Below the pieces are notes generated by a model. The model made no database searches, was not told the DNA's origin, and saw only the letters and a program-made list of their open reading frames with translations. A program made the translations under genes and the position numbers. Positions 1 through 8,791 of a stretch of DNA of 64,000 nt are shown piece after piece. Every line of letters starts with the position of its first letter. Position 1 is the stretch's first letter. Origin of the DNA: UBA1794 sp964439955 (GTDB lineage: Bacteria > Bacteroidota > Bacteroidia > Bacteroidales > Bacteroidaceae); the NCBI GenBank assembly GCA_964439955.1, contig CAYTPX010000004.1, positions 1 through 64,000 of the forward strand, written 5' to 3'.

Positions 1-4
1 ACGG

Positions 5-955
5 ATGAGTGCTTTAGACTTCACGCATGTATTGACAGAAACGGTAGAAAAACTTGCGCAACCCGAAAGTTATCGCCTCTTGGTGCACCGGCATCGTGAT
101 GGTGAGCCTTTGCCCTCGGCCAAAGTGTTGCGGGAGGTGGTGGAATTGGCACGGGCCATTCTTTTCCCGGGCTATTACGGTAACTCGACATTGGACAGCC
201 GTACGCTTTCGTACCACATAGGTGTGGGGGTGGAACGGCTCTATGGTTTGCTCGAAAGGCAAATACGCGCAGGGCTTTGCTTCTGTAAGGATTGCGAGGA
301 AGACGAGCGCCTGTTCGACGGACGTGTCGCTGGTGTTGATGCCGTCCTGCAGAAGGATTTGGATTGTGCTGAAACGGTTCGTCGAAAAGCGGCAGGGATG
401 GCGGCGGCTTTCGTCGCCCGTTTGCCGGAATTGCGCCGGGTGTTGTCGACCGATGTGGTGGCAGCATACAATGGCGACCCTGCGGCGACGAGCTATGGCG
501 AGGTGATTTGTTGTTACCCTGCCATACGGGCCATCTCAAACTATCGTATCGCGCACGAGCTCCTGCTGTTGGGCGTACCCTTGATTCCCCGCATTATTAC
601 GGAGATGGCGCACAGTGAAACCGGGATCGACATCCATCCCGGAGCGGAAATAGGTTCTTATTTTACTATCGACCATGGCACCGGGGTGGTGGTCGGGGCG
701 ACGAGCATCATCGGGAATGGCGTGAAGTTGTACCAAGGCGTTACCCTCGGGGCTAAAAGTTTCCCGTTGGATTCCAACGGGAATCCCATAAAAGGTATCC
801 CGCGGCATCCTATCTTGGAAGACGATGTGATAGTGTATTCCAACGCGACGATACTGGGGCGTATTACGATAGGCCGGGGCGCTACCATCGGAGGCAATCT
901 TTGGGTGACGGAAGACGTGCCGCCGGGTGGCCGCATCGTCCAGCGCAGGGGGTAA
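5..955 (+). CDS. cysE: serine O-acetyltransferase
   Basis: Transfers an acetyl group from acetyl-CoA to L-serine, giving O-acetylserine, the cytosolic precursor of cysteine. The 316-residue product has the long helical N-terminal domain of Bacteroidales serine acetyltransferases (LFPGYYGNST near residue 53). A left-handed beta-helix of hexapeptide repeats follows from about residue 205: DIHPGAEIG near 209, IDHGTGVVVG with the likely catalytic His224, and GVTLGAKSF near 245. The C-terminal tail after the last coil is short. The ATG lies only five bases into the window, so an upstream start cannot be excluded, but length and N-terminus look complete. The methyltransferase gene follows 78 bases later on the same strand. 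Family assignment is secure. Confidence 0.93.
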   Translation: MSALDFTHVLTETVEKLAQPESYRLLVHRHRDGEPLPSAKVLREVVELARAILFPGYYGNSTLDSRTLSYHIGVGVERLYGLLERQIRAGLCFCKDCEEDERLFDGRVAGVDAVLQKDLDCAETVRRKAAGMAAAFVARLPELRRVLSTDVVAAYNGDPAATSYGEVICCYPAIRAISNYRIAHELLLLGVPLIPRIITEMAHSETGIDIHPGAEIGSYFTIDHGTGVVVGATSIIGNGVKLYQGVTLGAKSFPLDSNGNPIKGIPRHPILEDDVIVYSNATILGRITIGRGATIGGNLWVTEDVPPGGRIVQRRG

Positions 956-1033
956 AGCGATACTGCGCGACGGCCTGGAAGAGAAATCATTTTTGTTCGA
1001 ATCCCTCATTTTTTATATTTATTATAGATATAC

Positions 1034-2494
1034 ATGGAAAAGGAAAACGCTGCATCAGAGTTTGAGATGATAGCCAAGACTCTCTACGGGCTGGAGGAGG
1101 TCTTGGCGAAAGAGCTGACGGACTTGGGTGCGAATAATGTGGAAATAGGGCGTCGCATGGTCTCTTTTTCCGGGAACAAGGAGTTGATGTACCGTGCAAA
1201 CTTCGCTCTTCGTACGGCATTGCGCATATTGAAACCGATAAAGCGTTTCTCTGCACGGAATGCGGACGAGGTCTACGAACAAGTGCGCGCTATGGAATGG
1301 GGCGAATGGCTTACCCCGGAAAAGACTTTTGCGGTAGATTCCGTGGTTTATAGCGAAGAGTTCCGCCATTCCAAGTTCGTCGCATACCGGGTGAAGGATG
1401 CGGTGGCCGATCATTTCCGTGAGGTTTGCGGCAAACGTCCTTCGGTGCGTTTGAATGACCCTGACATGCTTTTGCATATACATATTGCCGACACTTCTTG
1501 CACCCTTTGCTTGGATAGCAGCGGCGAGTCGCTCCACCGGCGCGGTTATCGCCAGGAAGCCACCGAAGCCCCCCTCAACGAGGTTTTGGCAGCAGGCATG
1601 GTCTTGCTGACCGGCTGGCGGGGGGAGTGCGATTTGATAGACCCGATGTGTGGCTCGGGCACCATCTTAATCGAGGCAGGCCTTATTGCCCGCAACATCG
1701 CGCCGGGGGTTTTCCGGCAAGGATACGCCTTCGAAAAATGGCCGGACTTCGACGCAGAGTTGCTTGAAGAAATATATAATGATGATTCCGCCGAGCGTCC
1801 TTTCGAGCATCGCCTCTACGGATACGATGTCCTCCAGCAGGCCTACCAGAAGGCCTCCCGCAATGTGAAAGCCGCGGGGCTGGGCAAGGAAACGATTCTT
1901 GCGGTGCGCCCGTTGGAAGAGTTCGTGCGTCCGAGCGGGAAGGCGCTTATGATTACCAATCCACCCTATGGGGAGCGTCTCGGCGGTGGCCAGTCGCTGA
2001 TGGATTTATATGCCTTGCTTGGTTCGAAACTCAAGCATGAATTTTACGACAATACCGCTTGGGTCATCAGCGGCAACCGGGAGGCCGTCTACCAAATAGG
2101 GCTTCATCCCTCGGAGCGCATCGTGCTTTTCAACGGGGCGTTGGAGTGCGAATATCGGAAATATGAGCTATTCAGTGGGAAGAACAGCGATTATAAGGAA
2201 CGGGTCAGCCGGATGTCGGATTGGGAATCTATGGACTATCCAGACGAAGACGCCCCGCGCCCAAGAGAGAGGCCTTTCCCTCCTTCTGGCGAACGGCGCT
2301 ACCGCCCGGATGCAGCCCCCAGCCGTCCGGCAGGGCACACGCCGTATGCCGACAGCCGCCCGGGGTATTTCCCGGGAAAAAGGCACGTGGATAATGAAAT
2401 CCGCCGGATTTACGAGGAGCGTCGCCGCGTGATGGCAGAATTGGGCTTAGAGGAAAACTCCCCCCAGAGGCCGACACCTTCTGAAAACGATTAA
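1034..2494 (+). CDS. THUMP-domain class I SAM-dependent rRNA methyltransferase (RlmL N-terminal-half type)
   Basis: Predicted 23S rRNA guanine-N2 methyltransferase, related to the N-terminal half of E. coli RlmKL. The 486-residue protein has a THUMP RNA-binding region in the first 160 residues. A Rossmann methyltransferase domain follows, with the SAM loop DPMCGSGT starting at Asp203 and the catalytic NPPYGERLG at Asn309-Gly317. The last 90 or so residues form a Pro/Arg-rich, low-complexity basic tail that probably binds RNA. The RlmK half is absent, as is usual in Bacteroidetes. The upstream 78 bases hold an AT-rich stretch (992-1021) that may be a weak promoter. The peptidase gene begins 13 bases after the stop, so the two are probably co-transcribed. 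The exact target base is inferred, not shown. Confidence 0.88.
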   Translation: MEKENAASEFEMIAKTLYGLEEVLAKELTDLGANNVEIGRRMVSFSGNKELMYRANFALRTALRILKPIKRFSARNADEVYEQVRAMEWGEWLTPEKTFAVDSVVYSEEFRHSKFVAYRVKDAVADHFREVCGKRPSVRLNDPDMLLHIHIADTSCTLCLDSSGESLHRRGYRQEATEAPLNEVLAAGMVLLTGWRGECDLIDPMCGSGTILIEAGLIARNIAPGVFRQGYAFEKWPDFDAELLEEIYNDDSAERPFEHRLYGYDVLQQAYQKASRNVKAAGLGKETILAVRPLEEFVRPSGKALMITNPPYGERLGGGQSLMDLYALLGSKLKHEFYDNTAWVISGNREAVYQIGLHPSERIVLFNGALECEYRKYELFSGKNSDYKERVSRMSDWESMDYPDEDAPRPRERPFPPSGERRYRPDAAPSRPAGHTPYADSRPGYFPGKRHVDNEIRRIYEERRRVMAELGLEENSPQRPTPSEND

Positions 2495-2507
2495 AACTTT
2501 GCCCCGC

Positions 2508-4829
2508 ATGCCGCCTTCCGCTTCGGACGTATCCGCTTTTCCCTTTGCCACGCCCTGCGCAGCAAGGGAGGGGAAAGTGCTGGGTTTGGAAGAATTGTTG
2601 CCCGGTGGTTTGCACCGTGTGCATTACCTCCCCCGGGATTTGGGCTGTGTGCGCTGGTGGGGTGACTGCCTGGTCCTTCCGGGAGAGGGGGATTCCCTGC
2701 AAGAAGTCCCGGCGGACGGCATGGAGAATGCTTCCCTTTCCGGTGAAAAGTGCCAAGGCTTTTCACCGGAAGGGGAAGCACTCTTTTCGCTCGATGCAGC
2801 TTCGGGCCGCTGCGAGCGCCTCTTTTCTTTCGAACGGCTCAACCGTTTTCTCTCCGATGAAGGGCTGAACGCGGTTTACACGATGGAGCGTCTCTCGTTT
2901 CCTGTACCGGGGGAACGGCTGCTCCAAGTGCAGCTCCCCGGGCAAGGGTATGTGTGGGTTGATTTCTCCCGTTGGCGGATGGTGCGGAAAATCATGCTTC
3001 CCCCCGATGCGCTTTGTGCTGATGTGAGCCCGGATTTGCAGGCCGTGGCCTATACGGTGGGGAACAACCTGTTTGTCGCCACCGCTTCGGGCGCACAACA
3101 AGTGACGGACGAACCCGAGGGAGTGGTGTGCGGGCAAAAGGTGCACCGCGAGGAATGGGGCATTTCGAAAGGCACGTTTTGGAATCCCGACGGGAGGTTG
3201 CTGGCCTTTTACCGCATGGACGAGCACCGGGTGGAGCGGCACTGCCTGGTGGAAACTGGGACGGGGGTAGGGGAACGCCTTGCCGTACGCTACCCGATGG
3301 CCGGCTCTGCGAGCCACCAAGTGCGGGTGGGCGTCTATGACCCCCTTGCACAGGCAACCGTATTCTTGCAGGACGATGGGGCGGAAGACCGTTATTTTAC
3401 GAATATCTCGTGGAGTCCCGATGCGCAGAAGTTGTATGTCATCGAGTTGAACCGTGGGCAAACCCGTGCCGAATTGTGCCGCTACGATGCCCGTTCGGGA
3501 CGGCGCGAGGCAGTGGTCTTGGCAGAAGAAAACGAGAAATATGTGCAGCCTCTGCACCCTGTCGTATTCGTCCCGTGGTTGGATGATGCGTTTCTCTACC
3601 ACAGCCAGCGGGACGGTTTCAACCACCTCTACCTCTACCGTGCCGACGGGACGCAGCTGCTCCAGGTGACCCGGGGGGCATGGCTGGTTGCCGATTGGCT
3701 GGGCTTCGACGAGGAAGCGCATGAACTTACTTTCACTTCCTCCGCGGCATCGCCTTTGCAGCAGCACGTCTACCGCTTGCGGCTGGAGGCCGGCGGTACG
3801 CGTGCCGTTGCGTCTGCGCCGCGCCGGTGCAGCCTCTATGACGGCGGATGGCAGGAGGGTGTGCTTTCCCCCTCGGGCCATTTCCTGATGAGCCGCCACC
3901 AGGCGCATGCAATGCCCGGCGAGGCCGACTTGTTGGACTGCCGCGATGGGCGCCGCATAGCCCACCTTTTTTCTACGCCCGACCCTTATTGCGGCTGTCA
4001 GGTGCCCTCCGTGGAGGTCGGTGTCTTGCCTGCGGCCGATGGGGAGACGCCCTTGTATTACCGGATGTTGAAGCCCCCTTCGTTCGATGCCGGGCATCGC
4101 TATCCGGTTATCCTTTACGTATATGGCGGGCCGGGCGTCCGCTTGATTTCCGACCGCTGGCTGTATGGGGTCCGTGGATGGGATATTTATATGGCAAACC
4201 GTGGCTACATAGTTTTCTCCCTCGATAGCCGGGGGAGCAGCGGGCGCGGCTTCTCGTTCGAAAGTGTTACCTTCCGCCGCTTGGGAGAGGAAGAGGGATA
4301 TGACCAGATGTGCGGCATCCGCTTCCTGAAGTCCCTGCCTTTCGTCGACGGCCGGCGCATTGGTGTGCATGGATGGAGCTATGGGGGGTATATGGCCATA
4401 GCCCTCATGTTGCGTTATCCTGAGGCCTTCCGTGTTGGAGTGGCGGGGGGTGCGGTCATTGATTGGAAGTATTATGAGGTGATGTACGGAGAGCGCTACA
4501 TGAAGACCCCGCAAGAAAACCCTGAGGGCTATGCCGCTTCCGATTTGAAGCGCTTGGTCGGACGGTTGAAAGGCTCTCTGCTTTTGATACACGGCGGACA
4601 GGACGGGGTCGTCTTGCCCGTCCATGCTTTTGCTTTTTTGGAAGCGGTCGTGGAAGCCGGCGTGCAGCCCGATTTCTTTCTCTATCCCACCTACGGGCAT
4701 CATGTGACGGGGCACGACCGCGTCCATCTCTACGAAAAAATCACGCGCTACTTCGATGTCCGGATGGGGTGTCCGGGTAGTGCCGTGGAATCAGGAACAG
4801 AAGAACACAAAAACGCATACGAATCATGA
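2508..4829 (+). CDS. S9 family prolyl oligopeptidase, DPP IV-like
   Basis: Serine peptidase expected to release Xaa-Pro dipeptides. The 773-residue protein has an N-terminal beta-propeller carrying the DPP IV double-Glu motif (HREEWGIS) and a C-terminal alpha/beta hydrolase domain. The triad is visible: Ser624 in GWSYGGYM, Asp699 in HGGQDGVV and His731 in YPTYGHH. An upstream in-frame TTG at 2499 is less likely than the ATG at 2508. There is no hydrophobic signal peptide, whereas many Bacteroidetes DPP IV enzymes are exported, so this one may be cytosolic. Residues 75-91 (ASLSGEKCQGFSPEGEA) are encoded by a 50-bp near-perfect palindrome at 2730-2779, one of the repeats of this window. The stop overlaps the purD start (ATGA), so the two are translationally coupled. 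Confidence 0.9.
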   Translation: MPPSASDVSAFPFATPCAAREGKVLGLEELLPGGLHRVHYLPRDLGCVRWWGDCLVLPGEGDSLQEVPADGMENASLSGEKCQGFSPEGEALFSLDAASGRCERLFSFERLNRFLSDEGLNAVYTMERLSFPVPGERLLQVQLPGQGYVWVDFSRWRMVRKIMLPPDALCADVSPDLQAVAYTVGNNLFVATASGAQQVTDEPEGVVCGQKVHREEWGISKGTFWNPDGRLLAFYRMDEHRVERHCLVETGTGVGERLAVRYPMAGSASHQVRVGVYDPLAQATVFLQDDGAEDRYFTNISWSPDAQKLYVIELNRGQTRAELCRYDARSGRREAVVLAEENEKYVQPLHPVVFVPWLDDAFLYHSQRDGFNHLYLYRADGTQLLQVTRGAWLVADWLGFDEEAHELTFTSSAASPLQQHVYRLRLEAGGTRAVASAPRRCSLYDGGWQEGVLSPSGHFLMSRHQAHAMPGEADLLDCRDGRRIAHLFSTPDPYCGCQVPSVEVGVLPAADGETPLYYRMLKPPSFDAGHRYPVILYVYGGPGVRLISDRWLYGVRGWDIYMANRGYIVFSLDSRGSSGRGFSFESVTFRRLGEEEGYDQMCGIRFLKSLPFVDGRRIGVHGWSYGGYMAIALMLRYPEAFRVGVAGGAVIDWKYYEVMYGERYMKTPQENPEGYAASDLKRLVGRLKGSLLLIHGGQDGVVLPVHAFAFLEAVVEAGVQPDFFLYPTYGHHVTGHDRVHLYEKITRYFDVRMGCPGSAVESGTEEHKNAYES
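2730..2779. repeat. palindromic element, copy A, inside the DPP IV-like gene
   Basis: The left arm GCTTCCCTTTCCGGTGAAAAG and right arm CTTTTCACCGGAAGGGGAAGC are inverted complements with one mismatch over 21 bases, around an 8-base loop. The element spans almost exactly 17 codons and stays in frame. It shares the GGNAAAAGTGCC core with other copies in the window. That it is an insertion is inferred from these similarities. Confidence 0.75.
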
Positions 4830-6094
4830 AGATACTCTTGTTAGGTTCCGGCGGACGCGAGCATGCGATGGCCTGGAAGATTGCACAAAGTCCGAAAGTA
4901 GAACAACTTTTCATCGCCCCGGGCAATGCCGGTACGAGCGGAGTGGGTAAGAATTTGCCGGTTTCCGTCACCGATTTCCCGGGCATCAAGGCCGCTGTCC
5001 TCGAGAACGGCATCGACATGCTGGTCGTAGGCCCCGAGGTGCCGCTCGTGGAAGGCATAGCCGATTATTTCGAGGCCGACCCTGAATTGAAGGATGTCCC
5101 GGTCATCGGCCCCAAGAAGTCCGGCGCCGCCTTGGAAGGGAGCAAGGAGTTTGCCAAAGGGTTCATGCAGCGCCACGGGATTCCCACGGCTCGCTACCGC
5201 AGCTTCACGTCGGCCATGGTGGAAGAAGGCTGTGCCTTCCTCGAGACGCTCCAGCCTCCTTATGTCCTGAAGGCTGACGGCCTTTGTGCCGGGAAGGGCG
5301 TCTTGATTGTGCCGACTTTGGAGGAAGCGAAGGAAGAGTTGCGCGGAATGCTCGGTGGCATGTTTGGCGAGGCCTCGGACACGGTGGTCATCGAGGAGTT
5401 TCTCTCGGGCATCGAATGTTCCGTATTCGTGCTGACTGACGGGAAGCACTACAAGATTCTGCCCGAAGCCAAGGACTACAAGCGCATCGGTGAAGGCGAC
5501 ACTGGACCGAACACGGGGGGGATGGGCAGCGTTTCGCCCGTGCCGTTTGCCGATTCCGCTTTCATGTCGAAAGTGGAGGAGCGTATCGTCCGTCCCACAA
5601 TCGAAGGGCTACAGGCCGAAGGTATAGACTATAAGGGTTTCATCTTCTTTGGTTTGATTAATGTAGAGGGCGAACCGATGGTCATTGAATACAACGTTCG
5701 CATGGGCGACCCCGAGACGGAATCGGTCATGTTGCGCATCAAGAGCGACTTGGTGGAACTCTTTGAAGGTGTTGCTGACGGCACGCTTGACGAAAAAACG
5801 CTGGAGGTAGATCCGCGGACGGCGGTGTGCGTGATGCTTGTTTCGGGCGGTTACCCCGGGAAATATGCGAGGGGTTATGAAATGACGGGGCTGGATGCGG
5901 TGGAAGGCAGCCTGCTGTTCCATGCCGGCACGAAAGAAAGCGATGGCCGGGTATTGACCGATGGCGGCCGGGTATTGGCCGTCAGTTCCTATGGGAACGG
6001 CATTGCCGAGGCCTTGGCCCGCTCTTTCCGGGGAGCGGAGCAGGTGGATTTCGAAAAGAAATACTACCGCCGCGACATAGGTTTCGATTTATAG
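4826..6094 (+). CDS. purD: phosphoribosylamine-glycine ligase (GARS)
   Basis: Second step of de novo purine synthesis: ATP-dependent joining of glycine to 5-phosphoribosylamine in the cytosol. The 422-residue length is standard. The N-terminal LLGSGGREHA motif, the ATP-grasp ADGLCAGKGV segment (about residues 149-158) and the C-terminal EYNVRMGDPETE metal/ATP site are all present. The start codon overlaps the peptidase stop by four bases. The membrane protein gene begins 12 bases downstream. Identification is secure. Confidence 0.97.
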   Translation: MKILLLGSGGREHAMAWKIAQSPKVEQLFIAPGNAGTSGVGKNLPVSVTDFPGIKAAVLENGIDMLVVGPEVPLVEGIADYFEADPELKDVPVIGPKKSGAALEGSKEFAKGFMQRHGIPTARYRSFTSAMVEEGCAFLETLQPPYVLKADGLCAGKGVLIVPTLEEAKEELRGMLGGMFGEASDTVVIEEFLSGIECSVFVLTDGKHYKILPEAKDYKRIGEGDTGPNTGGMGSVSPVPFADSAFMSKVEERIVRPTIEGLQAEGIDYKGFIFFGLINVEGEPMVIEYNVRMGDPETESVMLRIKSDLVELFEGVADGTLDEKTLEVDPRTAVCVMLVSGGYPGKYARGYEMTGLDAVEGSLLFHAGTKESDGRVLTDGGRVLAVSSYGNGIAEALARSFRGAEQVDFEKKYYRRDIGFDL

Positions 6095-6106
6095 CCAAGA
6101 AACCGT

Positions 6107-7105
6107 ATGCGGCGCGCGAAAAAGACTCTTCAGGAACGGGTTATGTCCTACGGGCGTGCCTTGCCCGTGGTACTTTTCTTTATGCTCGGGTGCTGGGTTG
6201 TTTCGCTGAGTGTGGACATCCCCTCCTGGCCGGGCATGGGGAGTTTCCTCTGGGAGGATATGGGCTTGTCCTTGCCCGGCGGGCGGCGCATTTTGTTGGC
6301 CATGGGGCTGCTGCTGTATTTAGCCATCGGCTTTTCCTTGATCCCGCTCAACAACCGGCTCGTAATCATCCGTACCCGCGCTTCGGTGCAGACCCTCTTT
6401 TTTTTCTTTTGGCTGGCGCTTTTGCCTTTCTTGCACCCGTTGGTTTATGATGCCTGCCCCATGTTCCTGATGCTTTGTTCGCTGTCTTTCTTCATGGTGG
6501 CCTACCAGCACGTGCGGCCGATGGGGCTCGTTTACCACGCCATGCTTTGTCTTGGTCTGGCTTCGTGCTTCGACCCTGGGCTTTTGTTCCTCCTCCCCGT
6601 TTACGGGGTAGGGGCACTCTTGTTCCGCATTGGTTCGTGGCGTAGCTTGCTTGCCGGAGTGTTGGGTTTGCTGTTTGCTTATGTTTTCTTTACTGGCGTG
6701 GCTTGGGCTGTGGGCAACCCTTGGTTGCTTTTCCGGCAGTTCTCCTCTTTTGCCGGGAAACTGCACGGCTTTTGCCTGCCCGCCCATGCTCCTTGGTTCC
6801 TCATCCTTGCAGGCTACCAGTTCGTTTTGCTATTGTGTACGATGCCATACTATTGGCTGAAGAAACCGAAGATAAGCATGCGTACCCGCGATTTCCTCAA
6901 TTTCTTTTCCCTCTTGGAGCTGGCTTTCCTGGCAGGGATGTGCCTCAAGCCTGTGCTTCTGGGTATGCTGCTCCCGCTTTCGCTCGTCTGCCTTTCCTTC
7001 ATCGGAGGCCACTTCTTCTCATTTGTCCATACGAAAAGCTCGAACGTGCTTTTCATCTTTGCTTTTTCAGTACCATTCCTTTTGTATGCCATCCTCCTGT
7101 TATGA
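6107..7105 (+). CDS. multi-pass membrane protein of unknown function
   Basis: A 332-residue, strongly hydrophobic protein with about eight to ten predicted membrane segments, aromatic-rich, and a short basic N-terminus (MRRAKKTLQERV) likely to stay inside. It resembles the uncharacterised DUF6427-type proteins that Bacteroidetes often carry near purD or peptidase genes, but I see no motif that gives a function. It sits 12 bases after purD and overlaps the following binding-protein gene by four bases (ATGA), so it is probably made with that transport component. It does not look like a zinc ABC permease: it lacks the recognisable helix and loop pattern, although a divergent role in transport cannot be excluded by eye. 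Confidence 0.7.
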   Translation: MRRAKKTLQERVMSYGRALPVVLFFMLGCWVVSLSVDIPSWPGMGSFLWEDMGLSLPGGRRILLAMGLLLYLAIGFSLIPLNNRLVIIRTRASVQTLFFFFWLALLPFLHPLVYDACPMFLMLCSLSFFMVAYQHVRPMGLVYHAMLCLGLASCFDPGLLFLLPVYGVGALLFRIGSWRSLLAGVLGLLFAYVFFTGVAWAVGNPWLLFRQFSSFAGKLHGFCLPAHAPWFLILAGYQFVLLLCTMPYYWLKKPKISMRTRDFLNFFSLLELAFLAGMCLKPVLLGMLLPLSLVCLSFIGGHFFSFVHTKSSNVLFIFAFSVPFLLYAILLL

Positions 7106-7962
7106 AGAAAATGCTTTTTCCTTTTTTCCTCATCATGTGCCTTGCCGTCTTGTCAGGACTGGATGCCTGCGGTCGTGCTTCTTCTCAATCGGAGAAACCG
7201 TTGCTTGTCGTTTCGATAGCTCCTTTGCACTACCTCTTTGGGCATATAGCGGGCAACCGGATGGACATCAAGGTGCTTGTGCCCCGGGGTGCTACCCCGG
7301 AGACTTATGAGCCCACGCCTTCGGATATCGTCCTCCTGAACAAAGCCGTGGCCTATGCGGGTGTGGGGTTGCTCGACTTTGAACGGGTGTGGGCCGACCG
7401 CATCGCTTCTGAATGTCCGCACCTGGCGGCCCGCATGTTGGCCGAGGGGGTTGCCCTCGAGGGGGATGCCGGGCGTCCTGACCCCCACGTGTGGATGTCG
7501 CCCCGGAACATGGAGGTAATGGCCGAAAACGCCTGCCGTTTCCTTTGCCATATCGACAGGAAGAACGCCAGCCATTACCGGGCTAACCACAAACGCCTGT
7601 TGCGGCGCATCCTCCAGGTCGCCGATTCTGTCCGTGCCCTGCTTCCCGGGCAACAAGTAGCCTTTTTCTCCTACCACCCGACGTTAGGCTATTTTGCCCG
7701 TGACTATGGCTTGAAGCAGATACCCATCGAAGAGGACGGGAAGGAACCCTCCGTGCGCCGTTATAAAAGCCTTGCCGCTTTGGCCAAAAAGGAGCAAGCC
7801 CGGGTCATTTTTGTGCAGCCGGAATTTGGAAGGAAGCCCGCAGAATGGCTGGCCGAGGAGACAGGGCTTCCCATTGAAGCCATCGACCCGCTGACCGAAA
7901 ACTGGGAGCAAGAACTATTGGACATCGCCTCTTTCTTGGGCAAATATGCTTCCGGAAAATAA
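7102..7962 (+). CDS. zinc/manganese-type ABC transporter substrate-binding lipoprotein (ZnuA/TroA family)
   Basis: Captures divalent metal outside the inner membrane for ABC import. The 286-residue protein begins MKKMLFPFFL, followed by a hydrophobic stretch and a Cys at position 23 (LDAC), a plausible lipobox. Family features are VSIAPLHYL, PETYEPTPSD, DPHVWMSP with His129, FSYHPTLGYFA with His192, and an Asp in AIDPL near the C-terminus. The first canonical His ligand (PHTYEPTP in relatives) is replaced by Glu67, which may shift metal preference. There is no His-rich loop. The ATG overlaps the stop of the membrane protein. The ATPase gene follows 14 bases later, but no permease gene is present nearby. 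Confidence 0.88.
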   Translation: MKKMLFPFFLIMCLAVLSGLDACGRASSQSEKPLLVVSIAPLHYLFGHIAGNRMDIKVLVPRGATPETYEPTPSDIVLLNKAVAYAGVGLLDFERVWADRIASECPHLAARMLAEGVALEGDAGRPDPHVWMSPRNMEVMAENACRFLCHIDRKNASHYRANHKRLLRRILQVADSVRALLPGQQVAFFSYHPTLGYFARDYGLKQIPIEEDGKEPSVRRYKSLAALAKKEQARVIFVQPEFGRKPAEWLAEETGLPIEAIDPLTENWEQELLDIASFLGKYASGK

Positions 7963-7976
7963 ACAAGCACCGCAAA

Positions 7977-8657
7977 ATGCCCTCCCCTGCACCCATGCCT
8001 ATCCCAGGCTCGCCTTCCACTTATCCGTCCGACCTCTTGCTACAGGCCGAGAAACTGGCCTTCGTGCGCAACGGCTACCAAGTGCTTTCCGGTATTGACC
8101 TGCAAGTCCGCCGTGGCGAATGCCTTGCGCTGCTCGGCCGTAATGGCTGCGGCAAGACGACTTTGCTGCGCTTGCTGTTGGGTTTGCTGCCCCCCGCTTC
8201 GGGCCGGGTGCGCTATTTTCGCGACGGGCGCGAGGTGGATCGCCTGAATATGGGCTACCTGCCCCAGCAAAACCGCCTCGACCCTCGTTTCCCTATCACG
8301 GTGCGCGAGGTGGTGGCCAGCGGCCTGCTTTCACGCCGCTCCTTTTTCCGTCGCATAACCGAAGCAGAGTCCCGGCGTGCCGAGGCGTGCCTCGGGATGG
8401 TAGGTCTCCTCTCGTTGGCCGGTCGCCCTATCGGTAAAGTCTCGGGAGGCGAGTTGCAGCGCGCCTTGCTGGCCCGGGCTTTGGCCTCCGACCCCGAGTT
8501 GCTGTTGTTGGACGAACCCGGCACTTACATGGACACTGCCTCGCAAAGCCTCCTCCGCCATCTTTTAGAATTGCAGGTGGGTGTGCGTGCCGTGGTTGTC
8601 GTTACGCATAACCCCGAAGAAATCCTTCCCCCGGAAGCGCGTATCTTGCGTCTCTGA
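7977..8657 (+). CDS. metal ABC transporter ATP-binding protein (ZnuC-like)
   Basis: Cytosolic ATPase that would power uptake by the adjacent binding lipoprotein. The 226 residues include Walker A GRNGCGKTT (54-62), a Q-loop at YLPQQN, a signature VSGGELQRA (155-163, departing from LSGGQ), Walker B LLLLDEPG (175-182) and an H-loop VVTHNPEE. About 20 N-terminal Pro/Ser-rich residues precede the ABC fold, so a later start is possible, although no obviously better ribosome site is seen. Normally a ZnuB-like permease would follow. Here the next gene is enolase with its own promoter, so the membrane partner must be elsewhere or of a different kind. Confidence 0.87.
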   Translation: MPSPAPMPIPGSPSTYPSDLLLQAEKLAFVRNGYQVLSGIDLQVRRGECLALLGRNGCGKTTLLRLLLGLLPPASGRVRYFRDGREVDRLNMGYLPQQNRLDPRFPITVREVVASGLLSRRSFFRRITEAESRRAEACLGMVGLLSLAGRPIGKVSGGELQRALLARALASDPELLLLDEPGTYMDTASQSLLRHLLELQVGVRAVVVVTHNPEEILPPEARILRL

Positions 8658-8680
8658 TTCTTTTTTTGCTCTGCGAAATC

Positions 8681-8692
8681 CCTATAAGTAGG
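8681..8692. promoter_or_regulatory. palindromic operator-like site upstream of eno
   Basis: CCTATAAGTAGG is an inverted repeat that runs directly into the -33 TTG of the eno promoter. The surrounding block 8673-8700 nearly matches 28361-28390 upstream of the hemerythrin-LuxR operon, so it is likely a shared regulator site. The regulator is unknown. Confidence 0.5.
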
Positions 8693-8694
8693 TA

Positions 8695-8725
8695 TTGCCC
8701 CCTCGGGCACTACCTGCTACCTTTG
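8695..8725 (+). promoter_or_regulatory. Bacteroidetes-type promoter of eno
   Basis: TTG at 8695 and TACCTTTG at 8718-8725 are separated by exactly 20 bases, matching the Bacteroidetes -33/-7 consensus. This predicts a leader of about 60 bases before the enolase start. Confidence 0.75.
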
Positions 8726-8791
8726 CCCTGTCTTTCAAAACAATTAAAAACGATACAAGTCTTTTATAACCAAAGAAAGGAAGGAAAACCT

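Noticed and set aside
2763..4727. A 654-codon open frame on the minus strand
   Set aside because: It lies opposite the peptidase gene, has no family motif and is explained by the codon bias of a GC-rich gene. The same holds for long frames opposite eno, ahcY and the MFS gene.
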